A stretch of DNA of 28,592 nucleotides from Thermoleptolyngbya sp046719575. GTDB taxonomy: Bacteria; Cyanobacteriota; Cyanobacteriia; Elainellales; Elainellaceae. How positions within the stretch are numbered: position 1 is the first letter of the stretch; each line of letters begins with the position of its first letter. The DNA lies in NCBI GenBank assembly GCA_046719575.1, contig JBDNCP010000051.1, forward strand, positions 1-28,592, written 5' to 3'. The translations under genes were made by a program, and so were the position numbers. This document shows, in pieces, positions 1 through 10,047 of the stretch. Below the pieces are notes generated by a model. It was not told the origin of the DNA. It searched no databases and worked only from the letters and a program-made list of their open reading frames with translations.

Positions 1-166
1 CTGCAATCGCTAACACAAGTTAAACGCCAATTCTGGTGATTTGGGTCACAAAAATTACCTGTTTTAGATCACTTGGTTTACTCGGTGGAGATCACTTCTG
101 TTCCGCAGGAAGCAAACGACAATCTAGGCAGTGTGAGATGCCCCAAACATTGCGGTGGTAAATGCA

Positions 167-361
167 ATGAAGACGACCCACGTAATTCGTCAACTGGTTG
201 CCAAAGCCCTCTATATCAAGCAGCTGACTCCTGACATTGAGAACGAAATCAATTATGAGCTGACTCGACTGGGTTATATTTCAGACGCAGATTACGAAGC
301 CCTGGAACTGCTAATGTCTGAGATGGATGCAGGCCGTGTACGCCTAGTGCCTAGTCCATAA
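167..361 (+). CDS. Small conserved cyanobacterial protein, unknown function
   Basis: This encodes a 64-residue, mostly helical, acidic protein with no signal peptide, membrane segment or cysteine. I chose the ATG at 167, where the protein starts MKTTHVIRQLV; a GTG at 155 is in frame but adds only four residues. The composition, with motifs such as NEINYELTRLGY and SDADYEALELLM, looks like a genuine conserved cyanobacterial small protein rather than a random ORF, but I cannot name a function. Upstream, the nonamer AGATCACTT occurs at 66-74 and again at 89-97, a 23-base spacing that could be an activator site; this is inference. The gene ends four bases from the stop of the convergent gene at 365-847. 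Confidence 0.7.
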   Translation: MKTTHVIRQLVAKALYIKQLTPDIENEINYELTRLGYISDADYEALELLMSEMDAGRVRLVPSP

Positions 362-364
362 AGG

Positions 365-847
365 CTAGCTGCACTTCTTCTCTGAAGACTCGAAGATTGT
401 AGGATAGGCAGTCCAAAGTCTTTGTGTAAAAGAATGCAAAGGGTTTTGAACCAGGCGTTCGCCTCTGTCCTCTGGTTTGCGCGAATGCAGCGCTGACCAC
501 AGAGGAATTAGCTCCACATCCAGCGCATGGCGCATTAGGACAGTGGGCAAAAGAAGATCTGCTCCTCCGCGCAGATCAACGATGCTGTCAATTTCTACTC
601 TGTCAATTTCTGCTGCTGTTGGCGATCGCCCAAACGAGGGACCAGAGGCAGGCGAAGCAATGACGTGGCAGGCTGTCGAGCAATCCTCAGCGTTGAGCGT
701 GACCAAGAGCAACGGTCGCAGCCAGCAAACCGGACGAGTTTCCGAAAGCTGGATCACCTCTGCATAAAGGCGGACTTCTTCATGTTCGATGCAAACAATT
801 TCGCTGGACTGAAATTCGCAGGACTGAAACGTAAAAGCTGAATCCAT
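365..847 (-). CDS. Conserved cyanobacterial hypothetical protein
   Basis: A 160-residue soluble protein starting at an ATG (847-845). It has the look of a real gene: an N-terminal beta-rich half (TFQSCEFQSSEIVCIEHEEV, then a stretch ending in ETRPVCWLRPLLL), a low-complexity middle and a C-terminal helical half rich in Trp, Leu and Arg. I recognise the style of a cyanobacterial conserved protein but no named domain. The middle contains a duplicated five-residue block (VEIDR/VEIDS), which at DNA level is a 15-base tandem repeat near 588-617 and so keeps frame. It converges on the small gene at 167-361 with almost no gap. No Shine-Dalgarno sequence is obvious. Confidence 0.7.
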   Translation of the reverse strand: MDSAFTFQSCEFQSSEIVCIEHEEVRLYAEVIQLSETRPVCWLRPLLLVTLNAEDCSTACHVIASPASGPSFGRSPTAAEIDRVEIDSIVDLRGGADLLLPTVLMRHALDVELIPLWSALHSRKPEDRGERLVQNPLHSFTQRLWTAYPTIFESSEKKCS

Positions 848-1107
848 GAATGACTCTAGCTAGCGATCGCCCCTGCCACAGCCTATTTGCCAGACAAGGG
901 TTACAAATTAGCTCAGTATTAGCTCAGTCGCCCCACATCTCACATCAGCAAAAGAACATTGACGCAAGTGAAACCAGGGTTCGACTGAATCTTCCTCTAT
1001 TTTATAGACCGAGCTGTAGAACTGAGTTGTAGGGCTGAGGGCCTGTAGACGTGGGCGCTCGCAGGCTTCTATGGCGAGGGGGCTGTGTTGATTGAGCAGG
1101 ATCAAAT

Positions 1108-1224
1108 CTTGAGAACTGTGACTGAGAATTGCGACTGAGAATTGCGACTGAGGACTGTGACTGAGGACTGTGACTGAGGACTGTGACTGAGGACTGCGAC
1201 TGAGGACTGCGACTCAGAACTGCA
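1108..1224. repeat. 13-bp tandem array, nine units
   Basis: Nine head-to-tail units close to ACTGAGGACTGTG. Units at 1147-1185 are three identical copies, those at 1186-1211 are two copies ending GCG, and the flanking units (1108-1146, 1212-1224) diverge. The unit is itself two half-units (ACTGAG and GACTGTG), so the array may have grown from a smaller repeat. It is intergenic, and 13 bases would shift the reading frame in a gene. Confidence 0.9.
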
Positions 1225-1476
1225 AGATTCTCTTCCTCTTCTTTAAAATTTTTTTAAATGTGGGATTTTGGCAATGGGATGCTCGAAGGGCTGCCCTGTT
1301 CTAGATTTGGGATGCGTTCGATGTCACGTTTTTGTAGGGTTGAGTATTGAGCAACATTTAGAAATGTGAATTCGCGCTAAGGTATTCATGAGAGATCAAT
1401 CTTGAGCCAAAGCAGGCGATCGCCTGTGGCGAGCAGGACGATGCGTTTAGGACGACGCATTAGACGCATTAATAGT

Positions 1477-1549
1477 AATGCCTGGTGCAATGCCTAATGC
1501 AATGCCCAGAAATGCCTGGGAACGCCTGGGAATGCCCAGTCGGATGCCT
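1477..1549. repeat. Degenerate ATGCCTGG-type repeat block
   Basis: Seven imperfect copies of a 9-12 base unit around AATGCCTGG or AATGCCCAG follow one another. Because CCTGG and CCCAG partly complement each other, the block can also fold into short hairpins. No function is evident. Confidence 0.65.
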
Positions 1550-1740
1550 GCTTAACCCATCGCGCCCAATGGACAGGGCTGGGTGGGCGAGTTGATATAC
1601 ACTCATTGCCACTCATTTCATTGCCACTCATTGTCTTAGATACTTCCACTTGGACGCATCTAGACGCAGAACTGTGGTGTATTTACGAAGCATTTCTCTG
1701 GCGTGTCTTCGGGCGCTTTATGACTTGTTAGGCTGTCATT

Positions 1741-1766
1741 ATGGGTTTACTACATGGGTTTACTAC
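1741..1766. repeat. Perfect 13-bp tandem duplication
   Basis: ATGGGTTTACTAC occurs twice in a row (1741-1753 and 1754-1766), ending about 30 bases upstream of the clpS -10-like box. It could place duplicate regulator sites but may simply be replication slippage. Confidence 0.85.
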
Positions 1767-1794
1767 TGGCGCAATCGAGCAAGTGTGTCGCAAC

Positions 1795-1800
1795 TATAAT
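1795..1800 (+). promoter_or_regulatory. Candidate -10 box for clpS
   Basis: A perfect TATAAT lies 79 bases upstream of the clpS start. No good -35 hexamer stands 16-18 bases before it (the bases there read CAATCG), so the promoter would need an activator or a relaxed -35, as is common in cyanobacteria. Confidence 0.4.
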
Positions 1801-1878
1801 TTGTATGACATCTGTATGACCACTCCATAACTACTCCTGTCCCGTTGTTGTACTTTTCAGAAAAAGAGGATTAGAACT

Positions 1879-2160
1879 GTGGCTGTCGAGACTATTGAAC
1901 AGCGTTCAACCTCCCGTAAGCTAGCTCCCCGCTATCGCGTGTTGCTGCACAACGATGACTTCAACTCGATGGAATATGTTGTTCAAACCCTGATGAAGAC
2001 CGTGCCCAGCCTCACGGTTCCGCAGGCAATCAACATCATGATGGAAGCACACACCAACGGCGTTGCGCTAGTGATTACTTGCGCCCAAGAACACGCTGAG
2101 TTTTACTGCGAAACGCTAAAAAGTCATGGACTGACCAGCACCATCGAGCCGGATGAGTAG
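1879..2160 (+). CDS. clpS: ATP-dependent Clp protease adaptor ClpS
   Basis: ClpS binds the N-terminal domain of the ClpC/ClpA unfoldase and delivers N-degron substrates to the ClpP protease in the cytosol. The 93-residue product is the usual length. It shows the family signature: the HNDDFNSMEYVV stretch that forms the hydrophobic pocket for the substrate's first residue, followed by MMEAHTNGVALV with the conserved Met and His, and an acidic C-terminus. The N-terminal 15 residues are the expected flexible tail. The start is GTG at 1879, supported by GAGGA at 1866-1870, eight bases upstream. The downstream gene at 2262 may be co-transcribed. Confidence 0.95.
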   Translation: MAVETIEQRSTSRKLAPRYRVLLHNDDFNSMEYVVQTLMKTVPSLTVPQAINIMMEAHTNGVALVITCAQEHAEFYCETLKSHGLTSTIEPDE

Positions 2161-2261
2161 CACGCAGGCGAGTAGCCGGAGTCGATCATCCAGACTTGCA
2201 ATCAAGACCCATTCTCAGACCCGTCATCCAGACAAAAGTCCAGACGAGTAGCTTTGCCGCC

Positions 2262-2651
2262 ATGCTTGGAGTTTTTCAACAGAGTGAGTTGCGGATTGAG
2301 CTAAATGCCTCCGAAGCTGCAATTCGGGATAGCTTGTTGCGTCCGGCTGAATTTCGTCAGTGGCTTGGGCCGCAGGCCTTTTCGCCAGATCTGGGCGATC
2401 GCCTGGAACCGGGGATGCAGTTCACAGGCTGGCTAGGGCCAATCGCCATCCGGCATCAAGTCGATGTGCTGGATTCTAACAGTCTACGGCTGCTGCTCAG
2501 TCGGGGGGTCGATGGATTCCACCAATGGTATTGGGGTGAGGGCTGGGTGCAGTCATCTTTACAGGGGATCTCTCTGCTGCCGCTAAATCTGGGGCAAACG
2601 ATCAGCTTAGTGCGACTGCGGCAGTACCTCACCCGCCAGAGCCAAGCTTGA
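2262..2651 (+). CDS. SRPBCC-like conserved cyanobacterial protein
   Basis: The product is 129 residues from the ATG at 2262 (MLGVFQQSELRIEL). The frame is open from a TTG at 2196, but that start has no ribosome-binding site and the extra 22 residues are low complexity, so I prefer the ATG. The pattern of an N-terminal strand (LRIELNA), a short helical segment (EAAIRDSLLRPAEFRQWL), then alternating strands with a Trp-rich turn (FHQWYWGEGWVQ) suggests a small START/polyketide-cyclase-like (SRPBCC) fold. The LRPAEFRQWLGP stretch fits that family but the call is inference. It lies 101 bases downstream of clpS, probably in the same transcript, and converges on hisD. Function unknown. Confidence 0.65.
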   Translation: MLGVFQQSELRIELNASEAAIRDSLLRPAEFRQWLGPQAFSPDLGDRLEPGMQFTGWLGPIAIRHQVDVLDSNSLRLLLSRGVDGFHQWYWGEGWVQSSLQGISLLPLNLGQTISLVRLRQYLTRQSQA

Positions 2652-2735
2652 GTATTTGGTAGAGCATTATCTGGTCGTCATTTGTGGATTCAGTAGGCTT
2701 GAGCTGGCGAGTCTTGATAGAAATAGGTCAACCTG

Positions 2736-2761
2736 TAGGAATTAGAAGTAGAAATTAGAAG
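2736..2761. repeat. 13-bp tandem duplication across the hisD stop
   Basis: TAGGAATTAGAAG (2736-2748) and TAGAAATTAGAAG (2749-2761) differ at one base. The hisD stop codon (TAA on the minus strand, 2757-2755) lies inside the gene-proximal copy. See the finding on stop-codon duplications. Confidence 0.85.
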
Positions 2762-4107
2762 CCCGCTTCAGGACTGATGGGATAGTCGCTCACTCCTGGT
2801 TGGGTGTTAGCCGGCTTTTGTACCCGCAAGCGCACCGAGTCAGCATGGGACGGTAGGCCCTCTGCCATAGCTAGTGTGTCAACCGCAGTTGCCATCTCTT
2901 GCAGCGCCGCAGGAGAATACTGGATCAGGCTGGAGTGCTTAATGAAGGTTTCCACGCTGAGGGCTGAGGCATAGCGGGCAGCGCCGGAGGTTGGCAGCGT
3001 ATGGTTTGGCCCAGCGAGATAGTCGCCCACGGCTTCGGGTGTAGAGTGGCCGAGGAAGATGGCTCCAGCATGGCGAATTTTTTCCAGCAGCACCCAAGGC
3101 TCGGCAACCTGAAGTTCTAGATGCTCCGGCGCAAACTCATTGGAGAGTTCTGCTGCCTGAGCCAAAGAATCGACCAAAATGACAATGCCGTAGTGGGCGA
3201 TCGCCTTTTCGGTGAGCAGGCGACGGGGATGGTTGATCAGCATCCGCTCCACCTCAGCCACAACCTTGTGGGCTAGGGTTGCGTCTGTCGTCAGCAAAAT
3301 TGCCGCCGCCAGCGAATCATGTTCTGCCTGGGCTAGCATATCGGCGGCAACGTGGGTGGGGTTGGCGGTGTGGTCGGCAATAATCAGCACCTCCGACGGG
3401 CCCGCCAAGGAGTCGATCCCGACCGTCCCATAGACCAGCTTTTTCGCCAGGGTAACGTAAATATTTCCGGGCCCGGTGATCACGTCTACCTTGGGAATCG
3501 TCTCAGTACCGTAGGCCAGCGCAGCGATCGCCTGCGCCCCGCCCACTCGATAAATTTCCTGCACCCCTGCTTCTTGGGCAGCGACCAAAATCGCCGGATT
3601 CACGCTTTTGTCTGGGCGCGGTGGGGTCGCAATCACAATGCGCCCTACGCCAGCCACCTTTGCGGGGGTCGCGTTCATAATCACTGTGCTGGGATAGGCC
3701 GCCTGCCCACCGGGGACATATAGCCCCGCCCGATCGACAGGCGTGTAGCGCTTGCCCAAGACAATTTCCGGGTCTTCAAACTGCACCCAGCTCTTGGGAA
3801 CGCGCTGCCGATGAAAGGCTTCGACGCGCTTGCAGGAGATGCGAATGGCATCGAGCAGTTCTTTGGAAACTTGCTGATAGGCCGCATCTAGCTCTGAGCC
3901 GCTGACCCGCAGTTCTTCTGGCTTGAGCGAAACCTGGTCAAACTCTTCGGCGTAGTGCAGAACAGCGCGATCGCCCTGCCGCCTCACTGCCTGGAGCACC
4001 TGCTGAACCGTTGCCTCCTTGTGGAGGATTTGCTCATCGTGGGTGCGATCGCAAATTCGCCGCAGCTCCGTTGAGGCTTCAGACCGTTGATTGATAATTC
4101 GCAGCAT
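2755..4107 (-). CDS. hisD: Histidinol dehydrogenase
   Basis: HisD performs the last two steps of histidine synthesis, oxidising L-histidinol to L-histidine with two NAD and a bound zinc ion. The 450-residue product is a little longer than typical bacterial HisD (430-440). Diagnostic stretches are all present in order: ERYTPVDRAGLYVPGG-like entry (here KRYTPVDRAGLYVPGGQAAY), VGGAQAIAALAYGTETIPKV, the nucleotide-site GPGNIYV, the family signature DSLAGPSEVLIIAD, AAQAEHD-like AQAEHDSLAAA with the zinc-site Gln/His, the catalytic-base region NEFAPEHLELQ, and GDYLAGPNHTLPTSGAAR. I place the start at ATG 4107 (MLRIINQR), the usual family N-terminus; GTG at 4113 is in frame two codons earlier. It is divergent from rpsT. 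Confidence 0.97.
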   Translation of the reverse strand: MLRIINQRSEASTELRRICDRTHDEQILHKEATVQQVLQAVRRQGDRAVLHYAEEFDQVSLKPEELRVSGSELDAAYQQVSKELLDAIRISCKRVEAFHRQRVPKSWVQFEDPEIVLGKRYTPVDRAGLYVPGGQAAYPSTVIMNATPAKVAGVGRIVIATPPRPDKSVNPAILVAAQEAGVQEIYRVGGAQAIAALAYGTETIPKVDVITGPGNIYVTLAKKLVYGTVGIDSLAGPSEVLIIADHTANPTHVAADMLAQAEHDSLAAAILLTTDATLAHKVVAEVERMLINHPRRLLTEKAIAHYGIVILVDSLAQAAELSNEFAPEHLELQVAEPWVLLEKIRHAGAIFLGHSTPEAVGDYLAGPNHTLPTSGAARYASALSVETFIKHSSLIQYSPAALQEMATAVDTLAMAEGLPSHADSVRLRVQKPANTQPGVSDYPISPEAGF

Positions 4108-4346
4108 TGCCACAGTGAGGTGAGAGACGCCAGTCCGGGAGTGCCCCGTCTACTCAAAGGTCGAACTCAAAAACCGAATCCATTCCCAGAAGCCTTCAAC
4201 TCTGCCGCTTGTTGGAGGAAAACCGGACTGCTATTGAGTGCCTATGGGTACGACCTATCTCTAGATTAGCGGGATTTTTAGCGGATTAGTGTAGCCGTGA
4301 GCTAGATTTATAGGGAGCGGTTCTAGCATATTGGTGAGTTATTCGC

Positions 4347-4352
4347 TAGAAT
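4347..4352 (+). promoter_or_regulatory. Candidate -10 box for rpsT
   Basis: TAGAAT, five of six matches to the -10 consensus, lies about 47 bases upstream of rpsT. The -35 position is not well matched. This is the best candidate in the hisD-rpsT divergent gap, but weak. Confidence 0.3.
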
Positions 4353-4398
4353 AGATAGCTGCCGAAATTTTGTAGCCTTTACCCAATAGAGACAAGCT

Positions 4399-4701
4399 GT
4401 GGCAAATATTAAGTCTGCGATTAAGCGGGTTCAGATTGCAGAGCGCAACCGACTGCGCAATAAATCTTACAAGTCTGCGGTGAAGACCCTGATGAAGCGT
4501 TATTTCACCGCGGTCGATGAATATACAGCCAATCCAACGCCGGAGTTAGAGAAAGAAGTGGGCGATCGCCTAGCGGCCGCCTACAGCAAGATCGACAAAG
4601 CGGTGAAGCGAGGCGTGATTCATCCCAATACTGGGGCACGCCGGAAGGCTCGGCTGGCGAAGGCGCTGAAAGCTCAAGCAAAGACGACTGCTAAGGTTTA
4701 G
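4399..4701 (+). CDS. rpsT: 30S ribosomal protein S20
   Basis: S20 is a primary 16S rRNA-binding protein of the small subunit, a three-helix bundle. The 100-residue product has the expected N-terminus MANIKSAIKRVQIAERNRLR, high Lys/Arg content and the conserved IDKAVKRGVIHPNTGARRKARL segment near the C-terminus. The start is GTG at 4399; the ribosome-binding site is poor (GAGACAAGC). It opens the conserved cyanobacterial order rpsT-tatD-rpoB-rpoC1-rpoC2, which links ribosome and polymerase production. Confidence 0.97.
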   Translation: MANIKSAIKRVQIAERNRLRNKSYKSAVKTLMKRYFTAVDEYTANPTPELEKEVGDRLAAAYSKIDKAVKRGVIHPNTGARRKARLAKALKAQAKTTAKV

Positions 4702-4873
4702 GCGATGCAGCAGCACCCGGTCGGCTAACTGGTGACGGTTTCAGGTGAGCTTTGAGCGCGTCGGTTAAGTTTGAGATGGGTCGGTCAAGCCTAAGACAGC
4801 CATTGTCCAGCCATCGTCAAATCTGAGGGCATCCCGGTCTGAATCTGCTCAATCCCTTGTCAGTCCCTAAGCC

Positions 4874-5803
4874 GTGACTCTTGTGACTCTATCAGCTGTG
4901 GCTCTACAATCTGTGACCCCGCTGCCTCCTCTAGTTGACACCCACGTTCACCTCAACTTTGACAGCTTTCAGCCTGATTTGCTGGAGGTTGCTCAAGCTT
5001 GGCGGGCGGCGGGGGTGGTGCAGTTGGTTCATTCCTGCGTAGAGCCTTCAGAGTTTGAGGCAATTCGGGCGATCGCCAATCAGTTCCCGGAGATTTCTTT
5101 TGCCGTCGGGCTGCATCCGCTGGATGCCGATCGGTGGAGGGCAACGATGGCCGATGAAATTCGTACCCTGGCCCGTTCGGATTACCGAGTCGTAGCCCTT
5201 GGGGAAATGGGGTTGGATTTTTATAAGGCGGATAATCGGGCGCTTCAGTTTGAGGTGTTCGAGACGCAGCTCCGGCTTGCCCGGGAGCTAGACCTGCCCG
5301 TTATCATCCATTGTCGGGATGCGGCTAGCGACATGGCGGCGCTCCTGCGCCAAATCTGGGCGGCAGATGGGCCAGTTCGGGGCGTGATGCACTGCTGGAG
5401 TGGCAACCTAGAAGAAACGGGCTGGTTTCTAGATTTGGGGTTCTACATTAGCTTTAGCGGCATTGTCACGTTCAAGAATGCGACGCAGGTGCAGGCTTCG
5501 GCTCAGCGCGTGCCGGGCGATCGCCTCCTAATCGAAACTGATTGTCCATTTTTGACCCCAGTTCCCAAGCGAGGTGAGCGACGCAATCAGCCTGCCTATG
5601 TCCGCTATGTGGCAGAACGGCTAGCAGAGTTGCGGGGTGAGTCTCTAGAGGCGATCGCCTATCAGACGACTCAAAATGCCCGTCGGCTATTCCGGCTTGG
5701 TGTTCCAGCCTCAGATGCGGCGGGGAGTCTCCAGATCGGCTGCCGTCCCCGCTCTAAAAGTCCTATCGACAACCCTGGCTTGTTGTCTTTCCCACCTCTC
5801 TAA
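4874..5803 (+). CDS. tatD: TatD-family metal-dependent hydrolase (DNase)
   Basis: A TatD-type TIM-barrel hydrolase, a family of Mg-dependent 3'-5' DNases. Metal ligands read directly: D22-T-H24-V-H26 at the first strand, E111 (GEMGLDFY), H146 (IIHCRDA), H173 (MHCWSG) and D223 (ETDCPFLTP). The barrel ends near residue 272 (NARRLFRLG); a further tail of about 35 residues, rich in Ser, Pro and Arg, has no counterpart in typical 260-residue TatD proteins. The start is uncertain: no ATG lies near the first motif, several in-frame GTG codons do (4874, 4883, 4898, 4913), and none has a clear ribosome-binding site. Its position between rpsT and rpoB is a conserved cyanobacterial arrangement. Confidence 0.9.
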   Translation: MTLVTLSAVALQSVTPLPPLVDTHVHLNFDSFQPDLLEVAQAWRAAGVVQLVHSCVEPSEFEAIRAIANQFPEISFAVGLHPLDADRWRATMADEIRTLARSDYRVVALGEMGLDFYKADNRALQFEVFETQLRLARELDLPVIIHCRDAASDMAALLRQIWAADGPVRGVMHCWSGNLEETGWFLDLGFYISFSGIVTFKNATQVQASAQRVPGDRLLIETDCPFLTPVPKRGERRNQPAYVRYVAERLAELRGESLEAIAYQTTQNARRLFRLGVPASDAAGSLQIGCRPRSKSPIDNPGLLSFPPL

Positions 5804-6568
5804 CAGCCCTGGCAAAAGTTTGTCAAGAGGGATTTGCGAAAAACTAGACACGGATCAGGCGACATGCGTCATAATCTTATAGGGATTGTGTATAGCATGG
5901 TTAGATTATTAACCGCGACCTGCTCTGTTGCTTTAGACTCAGCGCCATTTCCCGCCTCCCTTGTTACTTTGCTGACGATCGGTTAGATTCAGATTTCTTA
6001 ATATAAATGCTTCTCTATTTTCTGCCGATATGCCCTCTGGCGCGACTCTCTTACCCACTGTCTACCCATTGCTGCCTACCCGCTGGTTATATTGCCCCAA
6101 GCGGCAAGCCTCCCGACTTCGCTCACCTGCTCTGCCGCTAGTTTGCCTAACCTAGCTCTGTCAGCCGAATCCAGACCCAAATCGACTGCAAATTGACCGA
6201 AAATTGACTTGACTGAAAATCGATCGAAAATCATCGTTCAGCATCGTTCAGCCTGGAGTTGTCCCCGTCAGGACATTGACCTTGCCCTACTTCAAGCTTC
6301 ACCTGAGTTCAATCGACTCACCGAGACAGTTCGGGGAGTCTTCATGTCCATGCAAGCCCTTGTTTTCTGCTAGTTCAGGACTCAGGAAACTGCATGGCGA
6401 TCGCTGTTTCACCCCATCCTGGCTCATCTCAGTCTTTCTCCCCGCTTGCCTGAACGTTGCTTTCATAGCTGTTTGCCCCTTTCCTGTTTGCAGATCGCTA
6501 GACCACATTTTTGACCCTACTGCCTTGCTCTGGGATGCCCCCCAGAATTGACCTGTTCGAGGAAACGC
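5804..6568. other. 765-bp region between tatD and rpoB (likely rpoB promoter/leader)
   Basis: No credible gene lies here. ORFs at 6276-6551 (plus) and 6299-6580 (minus) overlap one another, have low-complexity translations and resemble nothing known. The stretch is AT-richer at 5860-6010 and contains a tandem CATCGTTCAG duplication (6232-6241, 6242-6251) preceded by repeated GAAAAT and TTGAC words (6190-6230). Such length suggests the polymerase operon has its own promoter and a long leader. Confidence 0.5.
5845..5875 (+). promoter_or_regulatory. Candidate rpoB-operon promoter
   Basis: TAGACA (5845-5850) and CATAAT (5870-5875) are separated by 19 bases, slightly long for a sigma-70 type promoter. 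A transcript from here would have a leader of nearly 700 bases. Only a weak candidate. Confidence 0.2.
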
Positions 6569-9862
<3,294 letters not shown>

Positions 9863-10047
9863 TAGCTGGTTGCGCGATCGCCCGGATGCTGTGTTCTGAA
9901 CAACAGCAGATAGGGCGATCGCCCCTCTCCAGTTGCCCTATCCAGTTGACTAGATGCAAAGCAGGTCTTCCTGGTTACCCGTGCCTGCACCCTCAATACG
10001 CTTTTCAAGCTTTACGCGCCTCATTGTTACAGAAGGAAGGACTACGG

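Larger units (their letters stand above)
848..1878. other. 1-kb gene-free region with decayed tandem repeats
   Basis: I see no credible gene here. The short ORFs at 850-1032 and 908-1105 overlap each other on opposite strands and carry low-complexity translations. The region holds a 13-base array (1108-1224), a degenerate ATGCC-rich block (1477-1549), a 15-base duplication CATTGCCACTCATT at 1604-1617 and 1619-1632, a 13-base duplication (1741-1766) and two HIP1 octamers. The last 100 bases contain the likely clpS promoter. Confidence 0.6.

Noticed and set aside
1108..1224. Possible CRISPR array
   Set aside because: Units are 13 bases with no spacers between them; this is a plain tandem repeat.
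2196..2261. N-terminal extension of the SRPBCC-like gene from a TTG
   Set aside because: No ribosome-binding site and the extra residues are low complexity; ATG 2262 begins where protein-like sequence begins.
6276..6551. 91-codon ORF just upstream of rpoB
   Set aside because: Low-complexity translation, a competing minus-strand ORF over the same bases, and no ribosome-binding site.
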